A DNA stretch of 64,000 bases from Clostridium_AB sp036639235. Lineage in GTDB: Bacteria; Bacillota; Clostridia; Clostridiales; Caloramatoraceae. A program made the position numbers and the translations under genes. Every line of letters begins with the position of its first letter. The first letter of the stretch is position 1. This document shows positions 1-8,346 of this stretch, piece by piece. The notes under the pieces are model-generated. The model worked only from the letters and a program-made list of their open reading frames with translations. It was not told where the DNA came from and did not search any database. The stretch spans positions 1-64,000 of the forward strand of contig NZ_JAVWJB010000001.1 in NCBI RefSeq assembly GCF_036639235.1, written 5' to 3'.

Positions 1-2
1 TA

Positions 3-2660
3 AAGGAAAAAACAAGGAGACCAGATATAGTTTTATTTGTTAATGGTATTCCTTTTTCTGTAATTGAGCTTAAGGCAAGTGCTGTATCATTAAAGCAAGG
101 TATATCACAGATGATAGGTAATCAGAAAAAAGATAATATACCTCATCTTTTTAAATATATCCAATTAGTATTAGCAGGAAATACAAGAGAAGTTAGATAT
201 GCTACAACTGGAACTCCAGCTAAGTTCTGGTCTGTATGGAAAGAGGAAGAGGATTTAAATATTGAGAGATATGTTAAGGGCAGAGTAGCTACTGAGCTAG
301 ATAAAAGCATAGTATCATTATTTAATATAAATAGGGTTTTAGAAATTATTAGAGAATATACTTTGTTTGATAAAAATGTAAAAAAGGTAGCTAGATATCA
401 ACAGTATTTTGGTATTAAAAGAACCTTGGAGAGAATAGATACTTTTGATAATACAGGAAAAAGAAATGGTGGACTTATATGGCATACTCAAGGTAGTGGT
501 AAGTCCTTAACTATGGTTATGCTTGCTAGAGCTTTAAGAAGAAGAATACCAAGTGCAAAGGTTATTATAGTTACAGATAGAAAAGAGTTAGATTTACAAA
601 TTAAGAATACTTTCACCCATAGTGGATTTAAGAATGATATTGTTCAAGTTAAAAATGGAAGTCATTTAAATACTCAGCTTCTAAGTAAAGAAAGCAAGAT
701 AGTCACTACTATAATTAATAAGTTTGATAAAGTATTTAATGTTGGTTCAAAGATAGATGATCCTAATATATTTGTTCTTGTAGATGAATCTCATAGAACT
801 CAAAATGGACAGTTCCACGAGAAGATGAGGAAAGTATTCCCTAATGGATGTTATATTGGTTTTACAGGAACTCCACTTATGAAAAAGGAGAAAAACTCCT
901 TTAGTCAGTTTGGAACTATGATTCACAAATACATAATAGATAAAGCTGTTGAAGATAAAGCTGTATTACCTTTACTATATGAAGGAAGATTAGTAGATCA
1001 ATGGATTAATGATGAATCAGGACTTGAAAGAAAGTTTGAAATGATAGCGAGAAATCTTAATGAAGAGCAGAAGGAAGATCTAAAGCAGAAATGGGCAAGA
1101 TTTCAAAAGGTTGCTTCTAGTGAAAGAAGACTAGAAATGATAGCTTTAGATATTAATGAGCATTACAAGAATACATGGCAAAGAACAGGTTTTAAAGCTA
1201 TGCTTGCAACTTCATCAAAGTTTGAGGCTATAAGATATCATCAAATATTTGAACAGTATGGAGATGTTAAAACAGCTTTTGTAATATCATCTGCTGATAC
1301 TAGAGAAGGAAATGAGAATATTTACGATGAAAATAAACTTTTTGTACAAAGAGAACTGGAAAGAATAAAAAGAGAATATGGTGACTTAGACGACTATGAA
1401 ACAAAGATAAAGGAAGAATTCTGTGATGGCGATGATGTTGAAATTCTAATAGTAGTAGATAAGCTATTAACTGGATTTGATGCACCAAATGCTGTTGGTT
1501 TATATGTTGATAAGGAATTAAAAGAACATAAACTATTGCAGGCTATAGCAAGAGTTAATAGATTATCTGAAGGTAAGGATTATGGATATATAATAGATTA
1601 TAGAGGACTGTTAGGTAATCTTGATAAAGCATTAACTTCATATAGTTCCTTAGAGGGATTTGATGAAGATGATATTAAAGGTGCAGTTAAAGATGTTAAG
1701 CAGGAAGTAGATAATTTAAAGTCTACTTATTCATATTTAAAGGACCTATTTAATCCTATTAAGAACAAAAATGATAAGGAAGAATATGAAGTTTACTTAG
1801 CTGATGAGAGTAAAAGATTGGATTTTTATGAAAGGTTAAAAAACTATGCAAAGAGTTTAAATATATGTTTAGCATCACAAGGAATATTAGATTTATTATC
1901 CAAGGAAGACTTAGATAAATATAAGAATTCACTAAAATTTTTTAGTGAATTGAGAAAAAGTATTAGATTAAGATATCATGAAGAGATTGACTTTGGTGAG
2001 TATGAAGAGCAAATGCAAAAGCTTTTAGATACTTATATAAGTGCAAATGAAGTTAATAAGCTTACTAAATTAGTTAATATTTTTGATGATAAGAATTTTG
2101 ATGAAGAGATACAAAGAGTAGAAGGTAAGAGAGCTAAAGCTGATACCATAAAAAATGCCTTAGATAAGGTTATCACTATGAAGTATGATGAAAACCCTGC
2201 TTACTATGAAGGGCTAAAGGATAGAATTAATAGAATACTTGAAGATTATAGAAAGAAAAGAATATGTGAAGAAGAGTATTTAAGTAGTATGCATGATGTA
2301 ATGAATGACGTTAGAAATGGATCCGTAGAAGAAATTTATCCAGATCCAATAACTAATAATAAGTCTGCGCAGGTTATATATGATAATATTAGAAAAGATA
2401 TTTATGAACCCATTTCATCAAAGATAGAGGAAGAAAAATCAGAATATGTTATAGCTAATACTTCATTAGAATTCGAAGAAATTATTAAAGGTTATGTTAC
2501 AAAGCCTGACTGGACTAGTAATACGGATATTCATAAAAAAATAAGCCAAGATTTAGAAGAAAGGCTTTGGGATTTAGAAGATGAATATGGTATATCATTA
2601 GATACAGATAAGATATTAGAAACAGCACTTACAATATCTATTAGAAAATATGGTAAATAG
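3..2660 (+). CDS. hsdR: Type I restriction enzyme R subunit (HsdR), 5'-truncated by the window edge
   Basis: The reading frame is open from the first bases of the window, so the true start lies upstream. The first residues contain RPDIVLFVNGIPFSVIELKA, the D...ExK catalytic core of the PD-(D/E)XK nuclease domain of HsdR. A SF2 helicase-type translocase follows: Walker A GSGKS (about residue 164), the DEAD-like box VDESH (about 260), the GFTGTP motif and, further on, ARVNRLSEGK. The C-terminal part is charged and helical, as in the HsdM/HsdS-contacting region. In the family, HsdR cuts unmodified DNA after ATP-driven translocation. HsdM and HsdS are not in this window and are expected upstream. 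The two following genes lie 91 and 37 bp apart and are probably in the same locus. The restriction function is a confident family assignment. Confidence 0.95.
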   Translation, partial: KEKTRRPDIVLFVNGIPFSVIELKASAVSLKQGISQMIGNQKKDNIPHLFKYIQLVLAGNTREVRYATTGTPAKFWSVWKEEEDLNIERYVKGRVATELDKSIVSLFNINRVLEIIREYTLFDKNVKKVARYQQYFGIKRTLERIDTFDNTGKRNGGLIWHTQGSGKSLTMVMLARALRRRIPSAKVIIVTDRKELDLQIKNTFTHSGFKNDIVQVKNGSHLNTQLLSKESKIVTTIINKFDKVFNVGSKIDDPNIFVLVDESHRTQNGQFHEKMRKVFPNGCYIGFTGTPLMKKEKNSFSQFGTMIHKYIIDKAVEDKAVLPLLYEGRLVDQWINDESGLERKFEMIARNLNEEQKEDLKQKWARFQKVASSERRLEMIALDINEHYKNTWQRTGFKAMLATSSKFEAIRYHQIFEQYGDVKTAFVISSADTREGNENIYDENKLFVQRELERIKREYGDLDDYETKIKEEFCDGDDVEILIVVDKLLTGFDAPNAVGLYVDKELKEHKLLQAIARVNRLSEGKDYGYIIDYRGLLGNLDKALTSYSSLEGFDEDDIKGAVKDVKQEVDNLKSTYSYLKDLFNPIKNKNDKEEYEVYLADESKRLDFYERLKNYAKSLNICLASQGILDLLSKEDLDKYKNSLKFFSELRKSIRLRYHEEIDFGEYEEQMQKLLDTYISANEVNKLTKLVNIFDDKNFDEEIQRVEGKRAKADTIKNALDKVITMKYDENPAYYEGLKDRINRILEDYRKKRICEEEYLSSMHDVMNDVRNGSVEEIYPDPITNNKSAQVIYDNIRKDIYEPISSKIEEEKSEYVIANTSLEFEEIIKGYVTKPDWTSNTDIHKKISQDLEERLWDLEDEYGISLDTDKILETALTISIRKYGK

Positions 2661-2751
2661 CTTAGTAATTTAGAATTTGCTTAGTAGTTGTAAAGTATTA
2701 CCGAGTAGGCTAAGTTAATTAGAGACTTTAGTTGTAATGTAGGAGAAAGCT

Positions 2752-3417
2752 ATGGAACATAAAATAGAAATACATAAGAAAAAAGTTAAAAATATAACCT
2801 TGAAGGTAAAAAGAGATGGAACAATACACCTAACCGTACCAGAGGCTGCTACAGATGATTATATTGATAGAGTTGTGGAAAATAAAAAAGACTGGATAGA
2901 AGCTCAGCTAAAGCATTTCAATGATAATTATGTAAAGCCTCAAGTTAAAGAAATGGTTAGTGGAGAAAGCTTTAAGTATCTTGGTAAGAGTTATAGACTT
3001 AAAGTTATTAAGGCTAACAATGAAGGTGTAAGGCTATATAGGGGATACATTGAGATATACACTAAGGATAAAGATAATACAATTAGGAAACAAGAACTTC
3101 TTAAGAAATGGTATATGGATAAAGCTAAGATTAAATTTAATGAATTGGTTCATGAGTATGAAAAAATAGTTAAAGAAGAGGTCAATAATATTAGAGTAAT
3201 AACTATGAAAACTAGATGGGGAAGCTGTAATATAGAAAGTAGAAATATAAACCTTAACCTAGAATTAATTAAGAAGCCACGTTACTGTATTGAATATGTT
3301 ATATTTCATGAATTAGCTCATTTAAAGTATCCTAACCACAGTAAAGAGTTTTGGGAGTATATGAGTGTTCATATGCCTAATTGGAAGTGGAGAAAGGATA
3401 AGTTGGAATATAGTTAA
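2752..3417 (+). CDS. YgjP-type (DUF45/M48-like) zinc metallopeptidase
   Basis: 221 aa, soluble, no signal peptide. The C-terminal third carries the zinc site HELAHLKYPNHSKEFW (HExxH at about residue 184, followed by an H and an acidic residue), preceded by the family signature TRWGSCN. This is the YgjP/DUF45 family, which is frequently found next to type I restriction genes. Its start follows a TAGGAGA ribosome binding site. Its role in restriction loci is not well defined; proteolytic control of the restriction subunit is a plausible inference only. The base composition is as A-rich as hsdR, suggesting acquisition as one unit. Confidence 0.85.
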   Translation: MEHKIEIHKKKVKNITLKVKRDGTIHLTVPEAATDDYIDRVVENKKDWIEAQLKHFNDNYVKPQVKEMVSGESFKYLGKSYRLKVIKANNEGVRLYRGYIEIYTKDKDNTIRKQELLKKWYMDKAKIKFNELVHEYEKIVKEEVNNIRVITMKTRWGSCNIESRNINLNLELIKKPRYCIEYVIFHELAHLKYPNHSKEFWEYMSVHMPNWKWRKDKLEYS

Positions 3418-3454
3418 TATAAGTAAGTAATTATAATATATTTAAGGAGAGTGT

Positions 3455-4147
3455 ATGGTTAGAAAGTATGATGAAAACCTAGTTTCAAGAGTTACGTGTG
3501 ATAGTAGTTATATTGATAAAACAAATGATACTTTAGAACAAAGAAAGAAACTTAAGATTACATTAAAAAATAAAAAACAAGAAAAAACAGCGACAATAAT
3601 AATGATGAACCCATCAAAGGCTGATAATGATAAGTCAGATAAAACAGTAGATGCTGTGGTAGAGTTCTTCGGAAATTTGAATTCTAAAAGCTATGATATT
3701 AGTAGTAAGGAAATGGAGAAGTTAAAAGAGATAAAATATTTACAAATTACAAATTTGTTTTCTATATATAATCCAAAATCAAAAGAGTTGAAAAATAGTA
3801 TTGATAATATTATGAAATATGTAATGAAGGAATATTTTAAAAAGTTAATGGATGATAACTTTAGAAGTATAAAAGAATCTATAGATAAAAGTGACATAGT
3901 AATAATAGGCTGGGGAAATTGCCCAACTAATTTTAATGAAATTCTATATATAAAAAGAATATGTGAGATAGTAAAATATCTAAAAGGTAAAGAAATATTA
4001 TTACTAGCTTTTAAGATATATGATACTAAATTTAAGAAAATAAAAAGCATTACAGAAAGAGGTAATCCGTATCATCCAATAAATGGAGATATAGTTGGAG
4101 TAGTTAAAATATATATAGATGAGCATTTAGATATAATAAGGCTGTAA
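3455..4147 (+). CDS. DUF1643 domain protein
   Basis: 230 aa. The stretch TATIIMMNPSKADNDKSDKT is the typical opening of the DUF1643 family (MxNPSxA...D.T), and a second family feature, the IIGWGN segment, lies about 60 residues before the C-terminus. No catalytic function is established for the family. It is often seen in defence or mobile contexts, which fits its place 37 bp after the YgjP peptidase and downstream of hsdR. The start has an AAGGAGA site with a short 4-nt spacer. The gene is extremely A-rich, even for this window, which suggests horizontal acquisition. Confidence 0.75.
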   Translation: MVRKYDENLVSRVTCDSSYIDKTNDTLEQRKKLKITLKNKKQEKTATIIMMNPSKADNDKSDKTVDAVVEFFGNLNSKSYDISSKEMEKLKEIKYLQITNLFSIYNPKSKELKNSIDNIMKYVMKEYFKKLMDDNFRSIKESIDKSDIVIIGWGNCPTNFNEILYIKRICEIVKYLKGKEILLLAFKIYDTKFKKIKSITERGNPYHPINGDIVGVVKIYIDEHLDIIRL

Positions 4148-4272
4148 TTAAAACCAACTAGTGATAGTAATATATATTAGAAAACAGATGTATTTAGATT
4201 ATATTAGTAGAGCATGATAAAGGGAGAAAGGTTGATATAGTTTTGTATATTTTAATGATCCCATTGTAGCTG

Positions 4273-4278
4273 TATAAT
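4273..4278 (+). promoter_or_regulatory. Putative -10 element of the promoter for the propeller gene
   Basis: TATAAT preceded directly by TG. No good -35 element sits 17 bp upstream, so this would be a -10-driven promoter. A start near 4285 would place the 20-bp hairpin at 4294-4347 in the leader. Confidence 0.35.
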
Positions 4279-4293
4279 AGAATAAAAGCATAT

Positions 4294-4347
4294 AAAAACA
4301 CTTTCTTGGCAATAATTTTAATAAGTAATTGTCAAGGGAGTGTTTTT
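4294..4347 (+). promoter_or_regulatory. Long hairpin occluding a ribosome binding site (possible terminator or translational switch)
   Basis: Positions 4294-4313 pair with 4328-4347 over 20 bp (G-U wobbles only, no mismatch), with a 14-nt loop. The 3' arm contains AAGGGAG (4334-4340), the only good Shine-Dalgarno for the next gene, and ends in five T. It can be read as a bidirectional terminator after the DUF1643 gene or as a structure that hides the ribosome binding site. Confidence 0.6.
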
Positions 4348-4348
4348 C

Positions 4349-5407
4349 TTGTTTAGAAGAATATTTTATAAAGGGGTAGCTGCATTTATTATTATTTTTG
4401 TATGTAGTTTATTAATGAGCTATAGGCAGACATTAGATGATGGTACTGTTACATTTGTAAAAGAAAGAGACATGGGATTTATATATGAAAGAATCGGAAG
4501 TGATAAGGGAATATTTTATTATGATGAACTAGGTGAGGTTAATAAAATATCAGAGTTATATGGAGATAACACCTATATAGATAGGGATGTTAAGGTGTCT
4601 ACTATTAATGAAGGGAAAAACCAAGGAATATATGTAGGCAAAACATCTGATAAGATGCTTAATAATACTGTTAATATATTAAAGGGATATAGGGTTATTA
4701 GTGAAATAGATAGATTTTCAGATAATATATATATGGTTTGTAGTAATGATAAGGAACGAGTCCTACTTACATATGATGTTAATATGGGTACAAGTAGTAA
4801 TAAGACTTTACCTATTGGAGATTCTGATTATATAAGGGATGTTAAATTTGTTAAGGAAAGTGAAATCATTTATTCAAAAAAGCATAAAACAAATCCAGAT
4901 TCCTACAATATATATTCCTATAATATAGCTACTAACAAAGAAAATAAAATAATTAATTGTAGAGAGGATATATTAGATCCTATGCTTTCACCAAACAAGC
5001 AAAATATATCATACCTTAAAAGAGAAAATGGTGTATATCAGTTATATATATATGAAATTAAATATGGAGCAGAAAAGAGAATTAATCTTAATGACGGGGT
5101 TGTAAGTGGAAGTACACGGTGGTCATTAGATAATAATTATATATTATGTAATACTTTTAACGAAGGGGCACTTAATAGACTTAATATAGTAAACTTAAAT
5201 AGCGGAAAGCTTACTAAAATAAACAATGCTTATAGTGGTATATTTAATGTTGATAGTACAGCAGCATTTTTTGCATCATATAGTAAGGAGGAAAGGATTC
5301 AATATATATACTTCTATGATTTGAAATCTAACAATAAAAAGGAAGTGTATAGAATTTATGAAGAGGGAAGCTTTTCTAAAAGCATAAGGCTATTAAAGGT
5401 ATATTAA
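4349..5407 (+). CDS. Membrane-anchored beta-propeller-like protein of unknown function
   Basis: About 352 aa. I place the start at TTG 4349, because AAGGGAG ends 8 nt upstream; a GTG at 4340 would overlap that site. A positively charged N-terminus is followed by one transmembrane segment (AAFIIIFVCSLLM), then an extracytoplasmic region. The repeats, such as DPMLSPNKQNISYLKRENG and SGSTRWSLDNNYILCNTFN, follow the pattern 'S.dg..iay....g...ly' of TolB/WD40-like propeller blades. No enzyme motif is visible. The next gene, a HAD phosphatase, lies 43 bp downstream and may be co-transcribed. I do not recognise a specific function. Confidence 0.7.
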   Translation: MFRRIFYKGVAAFIIIFVCSLLMSYRQTLDDGTVTFVKERDMGFIYERIGSDKGIFYYDELGEVNKISELYGDNTYIDRDVKVSTINEGKNQGIYVGKTSDKMLNNTVNILKGYRVISEIDRFSDNIYMVCSNDKERVLLTYDVNMGTSSNKTLPIGDSDYIRDVKFVKESEIIYSKKHKTNPDSYNIYSYNIATNKENKIINCREDILDPMLSPNKQNISYLKRENGVYQLYIYEIKYGAEKRINLNDGVVSGSTRWSLDNNYILCNTFNEGALNRLNIVNLNSGKLTKINNAYSGIFNVDSTAAFFASYSKEERIQYIYFYDLKSNNKKEVYRIYEEGSFSKSIRLLKVY

Positions 5408-5450
5408 ATATATATGTTTAAAAGCTGTGAGAATTAAGGGGGAAATTATA

Positions 5451-6092
5451 ATGAATATTAAAGGAATATTATTTGATTTAGATGGAACACTATTAGATAC
5501 AAACACACTTATTTTGGAGTCTTTTAAGCATACGCTTAAGTCTCATCTTAATATAGAAGTTGAAGATAGGGAAATTATTAATAGTTTTGGTGAACCTTTA
5601 CATGTAACCTTAGAGAGATACTCTAAGGAAGAGGTTAAGGTTATGTTAGATATTTACAGGGAATTTAATATTAGGAATCATGATTCTATGACTAAGATTT
5701 TTGAAGGCGTTGAAAGTACACTTAAATTATTGAAGGAGGGTGGTTTTAAACTTTCAATTGTAACATCAAAAAGAGCTGAGGTTGCAATACGTGGTCTTGA
5801 ATTATTTAATATTAAGAATTATTTTGATGTTATTATAACACCAGAATGTACAGAGAAACATAAGCCAAATCCAGAACCTATAATTGAAGCATGTAGGATT
5901 ATAGGGGTTAATCCATCAGAGTGTATTATGGTTGGTGATAGTAAGTATGACATGTTATGTGGTGAAAGAGCAGGTGCATATACTTGTCTTGTTTCATATA
6001 CGGCTATCGATATTAATTCATTTGATGGAATTAATCCAAATTTCAAAATAAACAAATTAGACGAAATTTTAGATATAGTACATTTAATTTAG
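5451..6092 (+). CDS. ppaX: HAD-superfamily phosphatase, PpaX-like pyrophosphatase
   Basis: 213 aa. The start is ATG 5451, after AAGGGGGAA; an in-frame start at 5427 has no ribosome binding site. HAD motif I is FDLDGTLLDT near the N-terminus, motif II is SIVTSK, the motif III lysine lies in KHKPNPEP and motif IV is MVGDSKYDM. Length and the DGTLLDTNTLILESF cap opening match PpaX, which hydrolyses the pyrophosphate released when HPr kinase/phosphorylase removes phosphate from P-Ser-HPr. Related phosphoglycolate phosphatases (Gph) look similar, so the substrate is moderately certain. Confidence 0.8.
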   Translation: MNIKGILFDLDGTLLDTNTLILESFKHTLKSHLNIEVEDREIINSFGEPLHVTLERYSKEEVKVMLDIYREFNIRNHDSMTKIFEGVESTLKLLKEGGFKLSIVTSKRAEVAIRGLELFNIKNYFDVIITPECTEKHKPNPEPIIEACRIIGVNPSECIMVGDSKYDMLCGERAGAYTCLVSYTAIDINSFDGINPNFKINKLDEILDIVHLI

Positions 6093-6164
6093 AATATTTT
6101 AAAAGTAAAGTGAATTATAATTAGTTTTAATAATAGGAATGTTCCCTATCGAGCGAAATATATT

Positions 6165-6193
6165 TTGACCTTCGACATGAATCGTGGTAATAT
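6165..6193 (+). promoter_or_regulatory. Sigma-A type promoter of the first purine permease
   Basis: TTGACC (6165-6170), a 17-bp spacer and TAATAT (6188-6193). The leader of about 60 nt before the ATG at 6264 contains GGGGGG as an unusually strong ribosome binding site. Confidence 0.65.
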
Positions 6194-6263
6194 GAGTGTG
6201 TAGAAATTAAAACATGTTTCAATTAACTACATTACGTAATACACATCAGGGGGGAAGATTAAC

Positions 6264-7673
6264 ATGGAAGTTAATAAGAAGAAATCATTCCTAGACAATT
6301 TTTTCAAGCTAACAGAACACGGAACAAGTGTTAAGACAGAGCTACTAGCTGGTCTAACTACATTCGTTACTGTAGCATACATTATTTTTGTTAACCCAAG
6401 CATTCTTAGAATGGCTGGAATCAACGAACAAGGGCTTTTTGGCGATGCTGTTGTTCAAGCAGGTTTAACTGTTGGTAACGACAAGTATGTAGCAGCACTA
6501 TTTGCAGCTACTTGTTTAGCAGCTGCTATTGGTTCTATATTAATGGGTATATTCTCAAATTTACCATTCGTATTAGCACCAGGTATGGGTATTAATGCAT
6601 TCTTTACATTTGGAATAGTACTTACACTAGGCTTTACATGGCAACAAGCTCTAGCTTCAGTATTCATTTCAGGTATTGCATTCCTTATTATAACTATGAC
6701 TCCGCTATTAGATATTATAGTTAAGGCATTACCTCAAAACCTAAAGCTTGCTATTACTGGTGGTATCGGACTATTTATTGCACTGATCGGGCTTAAATCA
6801 GGTGGAATTATAGTTGCTAACCCAGATACACTTGTAGGATTTGGAGATTTTAGATCTGCAGCAGTTCTACTTACTATATTCGGAATTTTACTTACTGCTA
6901 CACTTATGGCACTTAACGTTAAGGCGTCAATGCTTATTGCAATTGTAGCAACTACTCTTGTTGGTATTCCAATGGGAATTACTAACACTACGGATGTTTC
7001 ATTTATATCAGCACCTCCATCAGTTTCACCACTTCTATTTGAAATGGACTTTGTAGGTCTAGTTAAGAGTGAAGCAGGAGTTGGAGCTGCAGTACTTAGC
7101 TTTGTAATGGTATTCATTACAATTACACTAGTTGTTCTATTTGATACACTAGGAGCTATGCTTGGAACAGCATCAAAGGCTGGCCTAGTTAATGAAGACG
7201 GAAGTGTTAAGAACATGAAGGGTGCTATGCTGGCAATGAGTTTAGGAACTATTGCAGGAGCTGCACTTGGAACAAGTTCACTTAACTGCTGTGTTGAGTC
7301 AACTTCAGGTATAAGTCAAGGCGGTAGAACAGGACTTACATCAGTATTCGCTGGACTACTATTTATTGCGGCACTATTCTTCTCAGGCTTAGTTGGAATA
7401 GTACCACCACAAGCAACAGCACCAGCACTAGTAATCGTTGGAGTACTTATGCTTTCAGCTGTAAGTGGAATTGACTTTAGTGACTTTACTGAGTCAGTAC
7501 CAGTATTCTTTACAATAGCTATTATGCCATTTAGTTATTCAATAGCTAATGGTGTTGCTATGGGACTTATTCTATATCCTTTCATGAAACTTGTTTCAGG
7601 TAGATATAAGGAAGTTCACCCAGTAGTATACGTACTAGCAGTAGCGTTTATTTTAAGATTCGCATTACTATAG
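6264..7673 (+). CDS. NCS2-family purine (adenine/guanine/hypoxanthine) permease, AzgA/PbuG type
   Basis: 469 aa and about 12 hydrophobic segments. The N-terminus TEHGTSVKTELLAGLTTFVT and the pore motif ALGTSSLNCCVESTSGISQG are hallmarks of the AzgA/PbuG/GhxP group, proton symporters for adenine, guanine or hypoxanthine. Family members usually have TxxxY(V)ES where this protein has NCCVES, so Tyr is replaced by Cys here; the paralogue 0.7 kb downstream keeps TYVES. The two probably differ in substrate or affinity. The start follows CAGGGGGGAAG. The protein is very similar to the downstream copy, indicating an old tandem duplication. The gene has its own promoter (6165) and terminator (7718). 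Confidence 0.92.
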   Translation: MEVNKKKSFLDNFFKLTEHGTSVKTELLAGLTTFVTVAYIIFVNPSILRMAGINEQGLFGDAVVQAGLTVGNDKYVAALFAATCLAAAIGSILMGIFSNLPFVLAPGMGINAFFTFGIVLTLGFTWQQALASVFISGIAFLIITMTPLLDIIVKALPQNLKLAITGGIGLFIALIGLKSGGIIVANPDTLVGFGDFRSAAVLLTIFGILLTATLMALNVKASMLIAIVATTLVGIPMGITNTTDVSFISAPPSVSPLLFEMDFVGLVKSEAGVGAAVLSFVMVFITITLVVLFDTLGAMLGTASKAGLVNEDGSVKNMKGAMLAMSLGTIAGAALGTSSLNCCVESTSGISQGGRTGLTSVFAGLLFIAALFFSGLVGIVPPQATAPALVIVGVLMLSAVSGIDFSDFTESVPVFFTIAIMPFSYSIANGVAMGLILYPFMKLVSGRYKEVHPVVYVLAVAFILRFALL

Positions 7674-7717
7674 TATAAATAGTTACTTTAAAGATAGTTA
7701 TTTATGAACAATTTAAA

Positions 7718-7752
7718 GGATGCCCTTTACAAAAAGGGCATCTTTTTTTTAT
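7718..7752 (+). terminator. Rho-independent terminator after the first permease
   Basis: A 10-bp stem GATGCCCTTT/AAAGGGCATC followed by eight T. Confidence 0.9.
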
Positions 7753-8131
7753 TTTTTGTTTTTGAAGGAATAATTAGGGGGAGGATAGAAATAGACTTAT
7801 AGTAACTAATACATATTTTCACATCTTGATTTATCAGAATATAAGCAAAATTCTATAATTGGTAATAAAATTGCTACATAGTAAGTAGAATATAGAGGGG
7901 AAACTTTTAAAGGGAGCTAAATTAATCTAATTAACTTGAAAGTGGACAGTATATTCTAGTTATATCTGTATATATTGAATTTATTCAATATTATAGACAA
8001 TTTGATATCGAGGATGTTATTTGTAGAAAATACACAATATGATCTGTATTTTAAAGTCGAATAATGATATGAGTTGTATTATTTACACAAACAACCTATG
8101 TTTATATATTGCAAATTGGCTGAAAATTCTG
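7753..8131. other. AT-rich intergenic region without recognisable gene
   Basis: The stretch between the first permease terminator and the second permease promoter has no ORF with a ribosome binding site. I see short A/T runs and no repeats or aptamer consensus. Confidence 0.5.
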
Positions 8132-8160
8132 TTGACAACAATCAAGACCGGTGATAATAT
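8132..8160 (+). promoter_or_regulatory. Near-consensus sigma-A promoter of the second purine permease
   Basis: TTGACA (8132-8137), a 17-bp spacer and TAATAT (8155-8160). It is one of the strongest promoter matches in the window. Confidence 0.75.
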
Positions 8161-8164
8161 GAAG

Positions 8165-8346
8165 TTAACATTAATGATTTTTTAACAACTTCAAAAATTC
8201 ATAATATTAAAAGAAGTTGTAGTCCCGGGAGCTTTAGGACTGGTTAATTAGATAAGCAAACTGCAATTATATTTAATTTAGTAACGCTCACTTTTTAACT
8301 TTAAAGTTTCCCAGCACAAGATTTATTAATCATAGGGGGGAAAAAT
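8165..8346 (+). promoter_or_regulatory. Long structured leader of the second purine permease
   Basis: About 180 nt of predicted untranslated leader. It holds an 8-bp hairpin (ACAACTTC 8185-8192 with GAAGTTGT 8213-8220), directly followed by AGTCC 8221-8225 / GGACT 8237-8241 around an 11-nt loop. There is no T-run before the start codon. The purine riboswitch core (TATA, TCTACC-like joint) is absent. The function is unknown. Confidence 0.4.

Noticed and set aside
8165..8346. Purine riboswitch before the permease
   Set aside because: The conserved TATA, TCTACC-like and three-way junction bases are absent; the same holds for the leader at 6194-6263.
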